Both the position numbers and the translations under genes were made by a program. The notes below the pieces were generated by a model, which saw only the letters and a list, made by a program, of their open reading frames with translations, did not search any database and was not told the DNA's origin. 36,615 nucleotides of DNA from Dehalococcoidia bacterium. Its GTDB lineage: Bacteria; Chloroflexota; Dehalococcoidia; SZUA-161; SpSt-899. The DNA is taken from contig JALPYG010000004.1 in assembly GCA_023271215.1 (NCBI GenBank), positions 1 through 36,615 of the forward strand. Direction: 5' to 3'. Below, one piece after another: positions 27,374-36,300 of the stretch (positions within the stretch are counted from its first letter, which is position 1; every line of letters begins with the position of its first letter).

Positions 27374-28982
27374 AGTCGGAGACATTGTAGAAGTAAAGTT
27401 TGGTTTTACAAGTAAAACCGGCATTAAAAGCAGGCCATCGGTTATCATAGACTTACATAGAGCTGACTGCATTGTTATTTTTATGACCAAGGAGGTGCAT
27501 AAGTACAAAAACGAGGATACATCAATCATTATCACCAATGATAATTTGGAGCAGGGTAAATTGAAAACGACGAGCATTTTGCGCTTGCATAAGCAGGAGG
27601 CCGTCTTAAAAGACAATATCACTATTAAGCTCGGGAGATTAAATCGAAAAACAATGGCTTTGTTGCTCAAGAAATTAACATTTATAGATACCCAAAGACA
27701 TTATTATGCCGTTCACCATCCAGCCCAAACCACTCCATTTGTTCCTGGTCAAAGTAGAATAAACTATGCAGGGCGGGTCTATGACGAGCGGGAAATGCTC
27801 AACCTGGTGGATTCCGCCCTTGATTTCTGGCTCACCGCCGGTCGGTTCGAGCGGGAATTCACGGCCAAGCTGGCCGGATTCCTGGGAGCCAAACACATCA
27901 TCACCACCAACTCCGGCTCCTCGGCCAACTTGTTGGCCATTGCTGCCCTGACCTCTCCCAAACTGGGAGACCGGCGACTCAAGCGTGGCGACGAAGTTAT
28001 AACAGTAGCCGCTGCATTCCCAACCACCGTCGCCCCGATCATCCAGCACGGACTGGTTCCGGTATTCGTAGACCTCGACCTCGGAACCTACAACGTCAAC
28101 GTTCAACAACTGGAAGCGGCGATTTCTAAACGCACAAAGGCCATCTTCCTGGCCCACACCATGGGCATTCCTTTTGACCTGGATCAGGTGCTGGCGATTG
28201 CCCGCCGGTACAACCTGTGGCTCATCGAGGATAACTGCGATGCTCTGGGAGCGAAATGGGATGGAAAATACACCGGCACCTTCGGCCACCTGGCCACCCT
28301 CAGCTTCTACCCGGCCCACCACATCACCATGGGCGAGGGGGGTGCGGTGAACACCGACGACACCCAGCTCAAACAACTGGTGACCTCTTTTCGGGATTGG
28401 GGCCGGGACTGCTGGTGCGACCCCGGTAAGGACAACACCTGCGGCAAGCGCTTCGAACAACAACTGGGGACCCTGCCCTTCGGCTACGACCACAAATATG
28501 TCTACTCCCATCTGGGATACAACCTGAAAATAACCGATATGCAGGCGGCCGTTGGCCTGGCCCAACTGGACAAACTGCCCGCCTTCATCGAAAAACGACA
28601 GCAAAACTGGCAGCGGCTCTACCAGGGCCTGAAAGAACTTGAGGAAGTCTTCATCCTGCCGGTGATTCCGCCACGGGCCGAGGCCTCCCCGTTCGGCTTT
28701 GTCCTCACCATCAAAAACGGTGCTCCCTTCAACCGGCAGCAAATCACAAATTTTCTTGAGGGGCGCAATATCCAGACCCGTACCGTCTTCGCCGGCAACA
28801 TTCTCCGGCAGCCGGCTTTCACCGAGAGTGCCGCTCCCTACCGGATCGCCGGGGAGTTGAAGAATACTGACAAGGTGATGACCGACACCTTCTGGATCGG
28901 AGTCTATCCGGGATTGACCGCGGAGATGCTGGATTATATGATTGAAAGGATAAGGGAGTTTGTCAGGGAGAAAGCATGGTGA
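27366..28982 (+). CDS. rfbH: In-frame fusion of MazF/PemK toxin to RfbH (CDP-4-keto-6-deoxyglucose 3-dehydrase)
   Basis: 538-residue frame. Residues 1 to about 105 are MazF/PemK-like (YKVGDIVEVKFGF, then GIKSRPSVIID, LKTTSILRLHKQEAV, IKLGRLNRKTMALLLKKLTF). From about residue 112 it is RfbH: HPAQTTPFVPGQ, TTNSGSSANLLAIAALTSPK, and SFYPAHHITMGEGGAV, with His in place of the PLP-binding Lys as is diagnostic for RfbH/E1. The [2Fe-2S] motif C-x57-C-x-C-x7-C is complete (EDNC… RDCWCDPGKDNTC). Only the first 15-20 residues of RfbH are missing. No other start codon with a ribosome site lies at the junction (about 27,690). GC content rises sharply there. Confidence 0.85.
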   Translation: MYKVGDIVEVKFGFTSKTGIKSRPSVIIDLHRADCIVIFMTKEVHKYKNEDTSIIITNDNLEQGKLKTTSILRLHKQEAVLKDNITIKLGRLNRKTMALLLKKLTFIDTQRHYYAVHHPAQTTPFVPGQSRINYAGRVYDEREMLNLVDSALDFWLTAGRFEREFTAKLAGFLGAKHIITTNSGSSANLLAIAALTSPKLGDRRLKRGDEVITVAAAFPTTVAPIIQHGLVPVFVDLDLGTYNVNVQQLEAAISKRTKAIFLAHTMGIPFDLDQVLAIARRYNLWLIEDNCDALGAKWDGKYTGTFGHLATLSFYPAHHITMGEGGAVNTDDTQLKQLVTSFRDWGRDCWCDPGKDNTCGKRFEQQLGTLPFGYDHKYVYSHLGYNLKITDMQAAVGLAQLDKLPAFIEKRQQNWQRLYQGLKELEEVFILPVIPPRAEASPFGFVLTIKNGAPFNRQQITNFLEGRNIQTRTVFAGNILRQPAFTESAAPYRIAGELKNTDKVMTDTFWIGVYPGLTAEMLDYMIERIREFVREKAW

Positions 28983-29542
28983 AGTTTATTCCGAGTCGTA
29001 TCCCAGGGTGTTTTGAAATCCAGCCCGTAGTGTCTAAAGATGAACGCGGGCTGATCGTGAAAACCTTTCATGAGCAAATTTTTGCCGAACATGGGCTGGA
29101 AACGCATTTTTCCGAAATATACTATTCAAGATCCTACAAGGGCGTCTTAAGAGGACTGCACTTTCAGGTTCCGCCTCACGACCACGCCAAGGCAGTTTAC
29201 TGCCTTGTTGGTGAAGTCAAGGACGTGGTGGTTGATCTGCGGGTGGGTTCGCCCACCTACGGCAAGTTCGCAAGTTTTATACTCAGTGCTGAAACGGCAA
29301 ATATGATTTATGTTCCGTGTGGCTTGGCCCACGGCTTTTACACACTAAGCGATAGTGCCATCATGGTATACAACGTCACCTCTGTTTATTCGCCACAACA
29401 TGACACCGGTATTCGTTGGGATTCGGTTGGTATTGATTGGCCAAGCGACAATCCAGTTATTTCTAAACGCGACGGCCAATTTATGCCGCTTGCTGATTTT
29501 CAAAGCCCATTCCGGTTTGCAACGGAGGTAGGCGATGACTAA
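28976..29542 (+). CDS. RmlC/AscE-like sugar epimerase
   Basis: 188-aa cupin of the dTDP-4-dehydrorhamnose 3,5-epimerase family. SKDERGLIVKTFHEQIFAEH, IYYSRSYKGVLRGLHFQVPP (catalytic His in LRGLHFQ), CLVGEVKDVVVDLRVGSPTY, and LAHGFYTLSDSAIMVYNVTS with the Tyr of the active site. In the CDP-dideoxyhexose context it most likely epimerises the CDP-4-keto-3,6-dideoxy sugar at C5, as AscE does for ascarylose. It overlaps rfbH by 7 nt and the next gene by 8 nt. Confidence 0.8.
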   Translation: MVKFIPSRIPGCFEIQPVVSKDERGLIVKTFHEQIFAEHGLETHFSEIYYSRSYKGVLRGLHFQVPPHDHAKAVYCLVGEVKDVVVDLRVGSPTYGKFASFILSAETANMIYVPCGLAHGFYTLSDSAIMVYNVTSVYSPQHDTGIRWDSVGIDWPSDNPVISKRDGQFMPLADFQSPFRFATEVGDD

Positions 29543-30437
29543 GAATCGACCACTCAGGGCGTTGATTACCGGCGCGACCGGTTTTGTTGGTTCCCGTTTG
29601 GCGCAGCGACTAGTGCGCCAAGACTGGGAGGTTCACGTTATTGTCCGGCCCACATCCAAACTGGAACAATTGGATAGCATTAAAGACCGCATTAAGATTT
29701 ATGAACACGACGGTAGCACCGAGCACCTGGAAAATATCGTTGCGGCGGCCAAGCCGGAGATCGTATTTCATTTGGCGTCGCTGTTTCTCGCCCAGCACCA
29801 TGCAAAAGACATCGTGCCCTTGATCCAGAGCAATGTGCAGTTCGGCACCCAACTGGTAGAGGCCATGGTCAAAAACGGCGTATACAGGCTGGTGAACACG
29901 GGAACTTCTTGGCAGCACCACGAGAACCAGGACTACAGTCCGGTGTGCCTGTACGCCGCCACCAAGCAAGCCTTCGAGGCGCTGCTCCAATTTTACTTGG
30001 AAACCACTGCGTTAAAAGTTGTTACGCTAAAGCTGTTTGACACTTACGGTCCCGACGACCCGCGGCCGAAGCTGTTTCGGTTACTTAAGGCCACGGCCGA
30101 ACAGCAAGAGCCTTTAGCCATGTCTCCCGGAGAGCAACTGATTGACCTGGTTTATATCGACGACGTGATCGAGGCCTATCTGGTCGCCGCCGAGCGCCTA
30201 CAAGCCGGATTGGTTTATGCTCACGAATCCTACATCGTATCGTCAGGTCAGCCGATAAGCCTAAAAGAACTGGTTCGCACCTATGAACAAGTCATCGGCA
30301 AGGAATTACCTATCCAGTGGGGAGGACGGCCCTATCGCCCAAGAGAAGTGATGGTGCCCTGGAACAAAGGGGACAAGCTACCCGGATGGGAGCCTCGGGT
30401 CGCACTTTCAGAGGGAATAAAACGGATGGAGAAGTAG
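29535..30437 (+). CDS. NAD(P)-dependent SDR, CDP-dideoxyhexose reductase-like
   Basis: 300-aa extended SDR: RALITGATGFVGSRLAQRLV (cofactor site), IVFHLASLFLAQHH, NTGTSWQHHENQDYSP, LYAATKQAFEALLQFYLETT (YxxxK), LFDTYGPDDPRPKLF, QLIDLVYIDDVIEAYL. Length and motifs resemble the final 4-reductases RfbJ (abequose) and AscF (ascarylose). With the epimerase before it, a CDP-ascarylose-like product is the best guess. Same GC-rich codon use as rfbF and rfbH. Confidence 0.75.
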   Translation: MTKNRPLRALITGATGFVGSRLAQRLVRQDWEVHVIVRPTSKLEQLDSIKDRIKIYEHDGSTEHLENIVAAAKPEIVFHLASLFLAQHHAKDIVPLIQSNVQFGTQLVEAMVKNGVYRLVNTGTSWQHHENQDYSPVCLYAATKQAFEALLQFYLETTALKVVTLKLFDTYGPDDPRPKLFRLLKATAEQQEPLAMSPGEQLIDLVYIDDVIEAYLVAAERLQAGLVYAHESYIVSSGQPISLKELVRTYEQVIGKELPIQWGGRPYRPREVMVPWNKGDKLPGWEPRVALSEGIKRMEK

Positions 30438-30507
30438 CAAATGAAATACTTCACCAACGATTGCGGAATAAATAATAAGAGATAATACAGATGAGAGGAA
30501 ATGTTAA

Positions 30508-31434
30508 ATGAAGTTAGCAATATCTATACCTACATATAACAGAAAAGAGTCCTTAAATTTATTATTAGATTCCATCTTTAGTGAGATTAAGGACATTAAA
30601 TCAGATTATTTTCAGATTGATGTTTTTATATTTGACAATTGTTCAACAGATGGAACAAAAGATTTCATAAAAGGTATCTATGCTAATCATAACAATGTGA
30701 ATTATTGCAGAAATGAAATAAACTACGGATTACTTGTAAATATTACTAAAGCAATGTTTACACCAATTTCAGATTATCTTTTACTACTGCCTGACGATGC
30801 GATACTTGAAAGAAATTCGTTGAAACGAATAATAGATATAATTCAAAGTCAACAACCAGACATAGTAGTGTTAAATCGTTTTGATAGTTTTGGTGATAAA
30901 ATCTATAGTGATATCGGCGATTTGTTTAATGAGCATTTTAATAAGATTACATGGATAGGAGGATATGTATTTAATCAAGAATCATTTCAGTATAAGAACT
31001 TCTTCAAGGTAGCAAAATCATGGTTTCCTCATATTGAATATATACTTAATAACAGAAAAATGATCAAAAGGATTGTTTATTTAAAAAATGATATAGTCAG
31101 GAAAAATGAGAGTGTCTCTAACAACTATTTGTTAATGGATCACTGGTATGATATTTTGTTATACTTGGATTATATCAATTATGAATATGGGATAAAGATT
31201 AAACACAATGCATATAAGAAATTTCTAGATATGATTGAAACAAATTTAATTAGCGTAATGTCTAATAAACCTTATTATTTGGAAAATAAGAGTAAGATTG
31301 ACTCAATCATCAATAAATATCCAATATATTCTTTTTCGTCATATATAAAATTATCAATATATAAATGGGTTATAATGTTCCTGCCAAAACCCGTTAAGGC
31401 TGTTTTGCGTCCACTGAGAAGACGATTTGGATGA
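30508..31434 (+). CDS. GT2-family glycosyltransferase, AT-rich
   Basis: 308-aa GT-A glycosyltransferase. KLAISIPTYNRKESLNLLLD, VFIFDNCSTDGTKDFIKG, and YLLLLPDDAILERNSLKRI with the DD pair in place of D-x-D; the rest is an unusual lysine/asparagine/isoleucine-rich helical domain. The DNA is much richer in A+T than either neighbour, and codon endings are mainly A or T, a sign of separate origin. AGAGGAAATGTTAA precedes ATG 30,508. Acceptor and donor unknown. Confidence 0.85.
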   Translation: MKLAISIPTYNRKESLNLLLDSIFSEIKDIKSDYFQIDVFIFDNCSTDGTKDFIKGIYANHNNVNYCRNEINYGLLVNITKAMFTPISDYLLLLPDDAILERNSLKRIIDIIQSQQPDIVVLNRFDSFGDKIYSDIGDLFNEHFNKITWIGGYVFNQESFQYKNFFKVAKSWFPHIEYILNNRKMIKRIVYLKNDIVRKNESVSNNYLLMDHWYDILLYLDYINYEYGIKIKHNAYKKFLDMIETNLISVMSNKPYYLENKSKIDSIINKYPIYSFSSYIKLSIYKWVIMFLPKPVKAVLRPLRRRFG

Positions 31435-31439
31435 TTTAA

Positions 31440-32339
31440 ATGCTCAAAGATAGAATAGAGATTATATCTTCCCGGCTATTGGATACAGAACGACAACTTG
31501 TCGAAGAAATGCGCCGGGTAGGTGAAGAATTGGGCTTAGGCTTAGGCTGGCACTACCTGCTCGACCTGACCTGGGCAGCAGAACAGCTTAACCCAACAGA
31601 TGGTATGCGCGTCATAGATGCTGGCGCTGGTCTCGGCGTCATGCAGTGGTGGCTGGCAGAACAGGGTGTAGATGTAATCAGTGCTGACCGCCAGAGGCGC
31701 CGATATTTTCCGATGCACTTCAGGCAACGATACTGGATTCAAGGCTGGCGTAAGGAAGATTTAGCACCAGAACCAAATCTATATGATTTCTTGCCCTCGT
31801 TATCACCCCGGCGCTGGCATCTATATCCACAAAAGCTAATAACGTCCCTTCGACAGTTACGATACAAACCAGAAATGGCTTCAGTTAGGGGCACGGTTTT
31901 CATTTACAATCAGGACTTAAAGTCAATGAGGGATATACCTGATGAATCGGTGGATGCCGTGGTCTCCATATCGGCTTTGGAGCACAACCAGCCGGACGAT
32001 TTGCGGACTGTCGTTAAAGAGCTTATGCGTGTCATCAAGCCAGGTGGCAAGCTGATCGCTACGCTGGGCGCAGCAAAGGAGCAAGACTGGTTCCACGAGC
32101 CGTCCAAGGGCTGGTGCTACACCGAGGCCACCCTGCGTGATATCTTCGACCTGCCAGCCGACTGCCCGTCTAACTATGATCAATACGACGAGCTGTTCGA
32201 GGCACTGTGCAACTGTAGCGAACTGCGTGACAATCTTGCCGATTTCTATTTCAAATCTGGCAATAATGGTATGCCGTGGGGGATTTGGGACCCTAAGTAT
32301 CAGCCGGTCGGCGTGGTGATGGTGAAGTCCCGTGAGTGA
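31440..32339 (+). CDS. Class I SAM-dependent methyltransferase
   Basis: 299 aa. Motif I MRVIDAGAGLGVMQWWLAEQ (about residues 56-75), acidic residue after VDVISAD, motif DESVDAVVSISALEHNQPDD (motif IV/post-IV of class I enzymes), VIKPGGKLIATLGAA. An insertion of about 60 residues (FPMHFRQRYWIQGWRKEDLA…) separates motifs II and III. Substrate is probably a sugar or a lipid-linked intermediate of the locus. Starts 5 nt after the GT2 gene; overlaps the flippase by 8 nt. Confidence 0.8.
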   Translation: MLKDRIEIISSRLLDTERQLVEEMRRVGEELGLGLGWHYLLDLTWAAEQLNPTDGMRVIDAGAGLGVMQWWLAEQGVDVISADRQRRRYFPMHFRQRYWIQGWRKEDLAPEPNLYDFLPSLSPRRWHLYPQKLITSLRQLRYKPEMASVRGTVFIYNQDLKSMRDIPDESVDAVVSISALEHNQPDDLRTVVKELMRVIKPGGKLIATLGAAKEQDWFHEPSKGWCYTEATLRDIFDLPADCPSNYDQYDELFEALCNCSELRDNLADFYFKSGNNGMPWGIWDPKYQPVGVVMVKSRE

Positions 32340-33807
32340 TAACGTGAGAATTCCAAAAATGATTACAAGAGCTCTCAATCAGCCTGTCTTAATGACATGG
32401 ATGAGCCACTTTGTTCAGTTTGGTTCAGCAATTTTCGTATTGCCCTTGATACTTATAAGGTTCAGTACTGAAGAGATTGCTGTATGGTTCCTATTTAATA
32501 TGATCATAGGAATTGCAGTGCTTGCGGGCAGCGGGTTTGGGGCTACTACGGTGCGGGCAGTCTCTTACTTTTTCTCAGGCGCCGATAGCCTCCCTACAAA
32601 CATAGTGGAATTTAAAAACCAAAAAGCAAAAACTGGCAAACCAAATTATCAAAAGCTGTATCTTCTATTAAGTACACTGGGAAGGGTTTATGTCTTATTA
32701 AGTTTATTAGCAATTGCATTGCTCGCTACTATAGGACCACTTATAGTGAGTAATGTAGTAGCGCTTGCTGGAAATCGAACAGATTTATGGGTGGCGTTTG
32801 GTGTTTTAATATTAAGCAGTGCTGTTCGAATGCAGTCGGTAAGGTGGTCATCATTTATTCAAGGCATTGATCAGGTTGCTTTAATAAGAAGGCTTGAAAG
32901 CTTCATAAGCGTGATTCGTATCTGTATATATTTTATTTTGTTGACACTGGGTTACAAGATATTGGCTTTATTTATTGCGGACCTGTTGCTCAGTATCATA
33001 ACTTTGCTATATGCAAGGCATTTTGTCGATAGTTGGTTTGCCAAAAATGCAGGTAAGAGTAGTATGCGAACAACGCGTTTTGATAAAGAAATTTTTGGAA
33101 GTATGTGGCCCGCAACATGGCGCTTTGGGTTGATTATGCTGGGTGCATATTTGATAAATTATGCAATATCATTGTTGGTTGCCCAGCTTGATGATGCGGC
33201 ACTGATTGCCAGTTTTTTATTTACCGTTAATATTCTTTTTATGATACGGATGATATCACAGGCACCACTTTATGCCAACTTGCCAAGATTAGTGCAGATG
33301 ATGGCAAAGCATGATTTTAATAATTTAAGGCGTTATGCAGGTACAGGTATTTTTGCGGTAATGTCGCTTTTGGTAAGCAGCTTACTTGTTGTTGGTCTAT
33401 TTGGTAACACTATTCTTGAATTTTTCAATATAGGTACAAGGCTTGTCGGCAATGAAATTTTTGTTCTTTTATCAATTTGGATAATACTGGAAGTACATCA
33501 CGCTGCTCATGCACAAATATATATGACAAGTAATCATATCCCATTTTTATTACCGGCCGTTTTATCTGGAATAGCTATTGTAGGAATAGGATACATTGTC
33601 ATGCAGAGTTATGGTCTTTTAGGGCTTATTTTGGTACAGTTGGTTGTTCAAGCCTGTTGTAATAATTGGTATCCGGTAATGCTATCTCTCAGATTGTTAC
33701 AATGGCCATTTAAGCAATATATTTTTGATGTGCCTAAATTCGGGATACAATATTTGGCTTGGCGAGGACTTGCCATCCGCAGTTTTTTGGGAAGCAAATT
33801 GGCATGA
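32332..33807 (+). CDS. Second polysaccharide flippase/transporter (MATE-like, Wzx type)
   Basis: 491-aa membrane protein with about twelve hydrophobic segments, from WMSHFVQFGSAIFVLPLILI to GLLGLILVQLVVQACCNNWY. Only weakly similar in pattern to the flippase at 16,511; it has an extra polar loop (VEFKNQKAKTGKPNYQKLY) after the second segment. GTG 32,332 overlaps the end of the methyltransferase gene and gives the full first helix. A transport role in polysaccharide export follows from topology and neighbours. Confidence 0.78.
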   Translation: MSDNVRIPKMITRALNQPVLMTWMSHFVQFGSAIFVLPLILIRFSTEEIAVWFLFNMIIGIAVLAGSGFGATTVRAVSYFFSGADSLPTNIVEFKNQKAKTGKPNYQKLYLLLSTLGRVYVLLSLLAIALLATIGPLIVSNVVALAGNRTDLWVAFGVLILSSAVRMQSVRWSSFIQGIDQVALIRRLESFISVIRICIYFILLTLGYKILALFIADLLLSIITLLYARHFVDSWFAKNAGKSSMRTTRFDKEIFGSMWPATWRFGLIMLGAYLINYAISLLVAQLDDAALIASFLFTVNILFMIRMISQAPLYANLPRLVQMMAKHDFNNLRRYAGTGIFAVMSLLVSSLLVVGLFGNTILEFFNIGTRLVGNEIFVLLSIWIILEVHHAAHAQIYMTSNHIPFLLPAVLSGIAIVGIGYIVMQSYGLLGLILVQLVVQACCNNWYPVMLSLRLLQWPFKQYIFDVPKFGIQYLAWRGLAIRSFLGSKLA

Positions 33808-34658
33808 TGGTTTCCCATTCGGCTATTGGGCATGTACTTCTTAGAGAATCTCACATGTTAGTGCTTACGTACGCTACTCTGGCGACAGTTGATGAACTTT
33901 TTCGATATAAGAGCCAAGGATTCAAGCTGGAAGATTTTCCCGGTTACACTCCCGATCAATGGGGCATTAAAGCTCACAATCGCCCTTGGATCGAAGAAGC
34001 TGGTCAATTTGCCAGGGATCAAAAGGTTATCGAAGTTGGGGGGTATAGTCTCTTGCCTAAGTATCTGGCTGAAAAATATGAGCTGGAAGCTTGGATAGGC
34101 GATGATTTTGGCATGGCACACGGGGAGCCAATATGGTCTCGTTGGGGAAGTCCCCTCGAGCTACCGAGTAAATACCCTTCGGTGAAATATGTGTTTGAGC
34201 AATTTGGATCTTCCTCATCGAAATATCCTGATGGCTACTTTGACAGGGTATTTACTGTATCTACTCTGGAACATATACCATATCACCATCGTTTAGCGGT
34301 CTTTAAGGATATGCACCGTTGTTGTCTAAAACGTGGCGGGCGGCAGCTCCATACCATTGACATTCCAACAATGAGTGCTAATTTAACTCTAATGGGCGCT
34401 GTGGTAGACAAAATAGACAAATTTTCAATCTTGAAAAAGGTAACCGGAAAGTCTATTTCAGAAATCAGAAGCTGGTTTGAGTTAATCAGAGCTTCAGGGG
34501 TCAAGATTGCGATTCCAATACCTGTTCCGATGCAACTGTTGGATAGACGGATACTGGTTGAGTCCTCTGATGTCGTTTATCGTTTTTATCCGCCTAACAA
34601 TGCACCTAAACCTTATCGTCCCTCAGCATCATTGTGTATCATAATAGAGAATCGGTAG
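33804..34658 (+). CDS. SAM-dependent methyltransferase-like protein
   Basis: 284 aa (or 267 from a second ATG at 33,855). DQKVIEVGGYSLLPKYLAEK takes the place of motif I but has G-G-Y where E/D-x-G-x-G-x-G is usual. FDRVFTVSTLEHIPYHHRLA and MHRCCLKRGGRQLHTIDIP match the later class I motifs. It may therefore be a divergent or inactive methyltransferase. The first ATG overlaps the flippase stop (ATGA); no strong ribosome site distinguishes the two starts. Confidence 0.65.
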   Translation: MMVSHSAIGHVLLRESHMLVLTYATLATVDELFRYKSQGFKLEDFPGYTPDQWGIKAHNRPWIEEAGQFARDQKVIEVGGYSLLPKYLAEKYELEAWIGDDFGMAHGEPIWSRWGSPLELPSKYPSVKYVFEQFGSSSSKYPDGYFDRVFTVSTLEHIPYHHRLAVFKDMHRCCLKRGGRQLHTIDIPTMSANLTLMGAVVDKIDKFSILKKVTGKSISEIRSWFELIRASGVKIAIPIPVPMQLLDRRILVESSDVVYRFYPPNNAPKPYRPSASLCIIIENR

Positions 34659-34662
34659 CTCT

Positions 34663-35655
34663 ATGGCAACAAAAAAGGCCACCTGCTCAATCGTAATCCG
34701 CTGCTACAACGAAGGGCAGCATATAGGGCGCTTGCTGGCGGGAATCTTACAACAGTCCATCCGTGATGTAGAAATCATTCTGGTAGATTCGGGTTCCACG
34801 GATGCTACACTCTCCATTGCGTCGAAATATCCGGTAAGAATCCTTTATATCAAGCCAGAGGAGTTTTCGTTTGGACGTTCCTTGAATCTCGGCTGTCAGG
34901 TAGCCGGTAGTGAGTTCGTCGTCATTGCCAGCGCCCACGTCTACCCTGTGTACGAGGACTGGCTGGAGAAGCTGCTTGCGCCCTTCACTGACCCAAAGGT
35001 AGCTCTGGTTTACGGAAAACAGCGCGGTGATAACTCTACCCGGTACTCAGAGCGCCAGATATTCAGTAAGTGGTTTCCTGAGCAGTCAGTTTCCCGTCAG
35101 GATCATCCGTTTTGCAACAATGCTAATGCTGTAATCCGCAAGGAGGTGTGGGAAGAGTTGTACTATAATGAGAGACTGACCGGATTGGAAGACCTTGACT
35201 GGGCCAAGCGAGCGATGGAGAAAGGCTACTACATAACATACGCGGCGGAAGCCGAGATTATCCATGTTCACAATGAAGCGCCTCTTCGCATCTACAACCG
35301 GTATCTTCGTGAGGGAATGGCGCACAGACAGATATTCCCGGAGCAAAAGTTCACTTTATGGGATTTTGTGAAGATGTTTACAGGGAACGTTGTCGCCGAC
35401 TATTATCAGGCTTGGCACGATCGGATGCTGCGAGGTAATCTGTTGAGCATCCCATTATTCCGACTGATGCAGTTCTGGGGCACTTACCGCGGATTTGTTC
35501 AGAGTGGGCTAATAACCAATAAACTAAAAGAACGGTTTTATTACCCCAATAATATCAGGCGTTCTCAGCTCGAAACTGTGAAAGACTCTAGAAAGGAAAG
35601 ACGCATCGACTATTCCGAGCTTGAAAAGGAGAATCCCGATGCCGAAGATTATTGA
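34663..35655 (+). CDS. GT2-family (rhamnosyltransferase-like) glycosyltransferase
   Basis: 330-aa GT-A enzyme: SIVIRCYNEGQHIGRLLAGI, VEIILVDSGSTDATLSIASK, FSFGRSLNLGCQVAGSEFVV, ASAHVYPVYEDWLEKLL, and the acceptor-side ERLTGLEDLDWAKRAMEKGY (E-D motif). The pattern RCYNEGQHI…FSFGRSLN is frequent among O-antigen rhamnosyltransferases, consistent with the rhamnose genes of this locus. It starts 4 nt after the preceding gene and overlaps the next by 17 nt. Confidence 0.85.
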   Translation: MATKKATCSIVIRCYNEGQHIGRLLAGILQQSIRDVEIILVDSGSTDATLSIASKYPVRILYIKPEEFSFGRSLNLGCQVAGSEFVVIASAHVYPVYEDWLEKLLAPFTDPKVALVYGKQRGDNSTRYSERQIFSKWFPEQSVSRQDHPFCNNANAVIRKEVWEELYYNERLTGLEDLDWAKRAMEKGYYITYAAEAEIIHVHNEAPLRIYNRYLREGMAHRQIFPEQKFTLWDFVKMFTGNVVADYYQAWHDRMLRGNLLSIPLFRLMQFWGTYRGFVQSGLITNKLKERFYYPNNIRRSQLETVKDSRKERRIDYSELEKENPDAEDY

Positions 35656-36277
35656 TATCTCGGTGCCGTTGCATTCAGATATGCCGATCTGGCCAGGAAG
35701 CGTTGGTTTGCAGATCAGCCGCACTCAAAGTCTGGAGAGCGGCGATGAGGCTAATGTCTCCCGGCTTGACTGTGATGTCCACATAGGCACTCATGTGGAC
35801 GCACCGTTGCATTTCATTGAGGGCGGAGTCAGCGTCGACCAGTTGCCGCTAGAGGTCTTGTGTGGTCCGGCGGCAGTGGCAGACCTGACCGGGGCGGACA
35901 GTATTACGGCAGACGATTTGGCAGCGTTGTCGTTGCCGGAGAACACGACACGGCTCTTATTGAAAACGCCCAACTCCACATTATGGCAAAGGCAACAAAG
36001 CTTTGACGCCAATTATGCGGCGTTAACGGCTGATGCTGCCAGGTGGATTGTCGAGCGCGGCATTCGCTTGGTTGGAATTGACTATCTCTCTGTGGAAGGG
36101 CATTATGATGGTTGTGAAGTCCATCGGATTCTACTGGAGGCTGAGGTGGTTATTATCGAAGGGCTCAACCTGATAGGTGTAGTCGCTGCGCACTATGAGT
36201 TGCTCTGTTTGCCGTTGAAGCTGGTGGGAGCGGAAGGCGCGCCGGCGAGGGCGGTGTTGGTGGGGAGTGAGGAGTGA
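35639..36277 (+). CDS. Cyclase-family (KynB-like) metal-dependent hydrolase
   Basis: 212 aa. IIDISVPLHSDMPIWPGSVG is the family start; DVHIGTHVDAPLHFIEGGVS is the H-x-G-T-H-x-D metal motif; VGIDYLSVEGHYDGCEVHRI and EGLNLIGVVAAHYELLCLPL complete the active site. Members hydrolyse formylkynurenine or related amides and esters; a role in this locus is unclear. ATG 35,639 with AAAGGAG 8-14 nt upstream is chosen over the codon at 35,621. The last codons (GSEE, stop) are coded by the GAGGAGTGAG array that precedes the next gene. Confidence 0.85.
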   Translation: MPKIIDISVPLHSDMPIWPGSVGLQISRTQSLESGDEANVSRLDCDVHIGTHVDAPLHFIEGGVSVDQLPLEVLCGPAAVADLTGADSITADDLAALSLPENTTRLLLKTPNSTLWQRQQSFDANYAALTADAARWIVERGIRLVGIDYLSVEGHYDGCEVHRILLEAEVVIIEGLNLIGVVAAHYELLCLPLKLVGAEGAPARAVLVGSEE

Positions 36278-36300
36278 GGAGTGAGTGGTGAGGAGTAGGG
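36264..36300 (+). repeat. GGAGTGAG array before four-helix-bundle gene
   Basis: About five units GAGTGAG / GAGTGGTGAG / GAGTAGG run from within the end of the cyclase gene to the ATG at 36,301. Same placement as at 595, 9631 and 15,301 but with its own unit sequence. Confidence 0.7.

Noticed and set aside
27675-28742. Long open frame antisense to rfbH
   Set aside because: RfbH on the plus strand has complete active-site motifs; the antisense frame is a result of high GC codon bias. The same applies to the antisense frame in rfbF (23,778-24,416).
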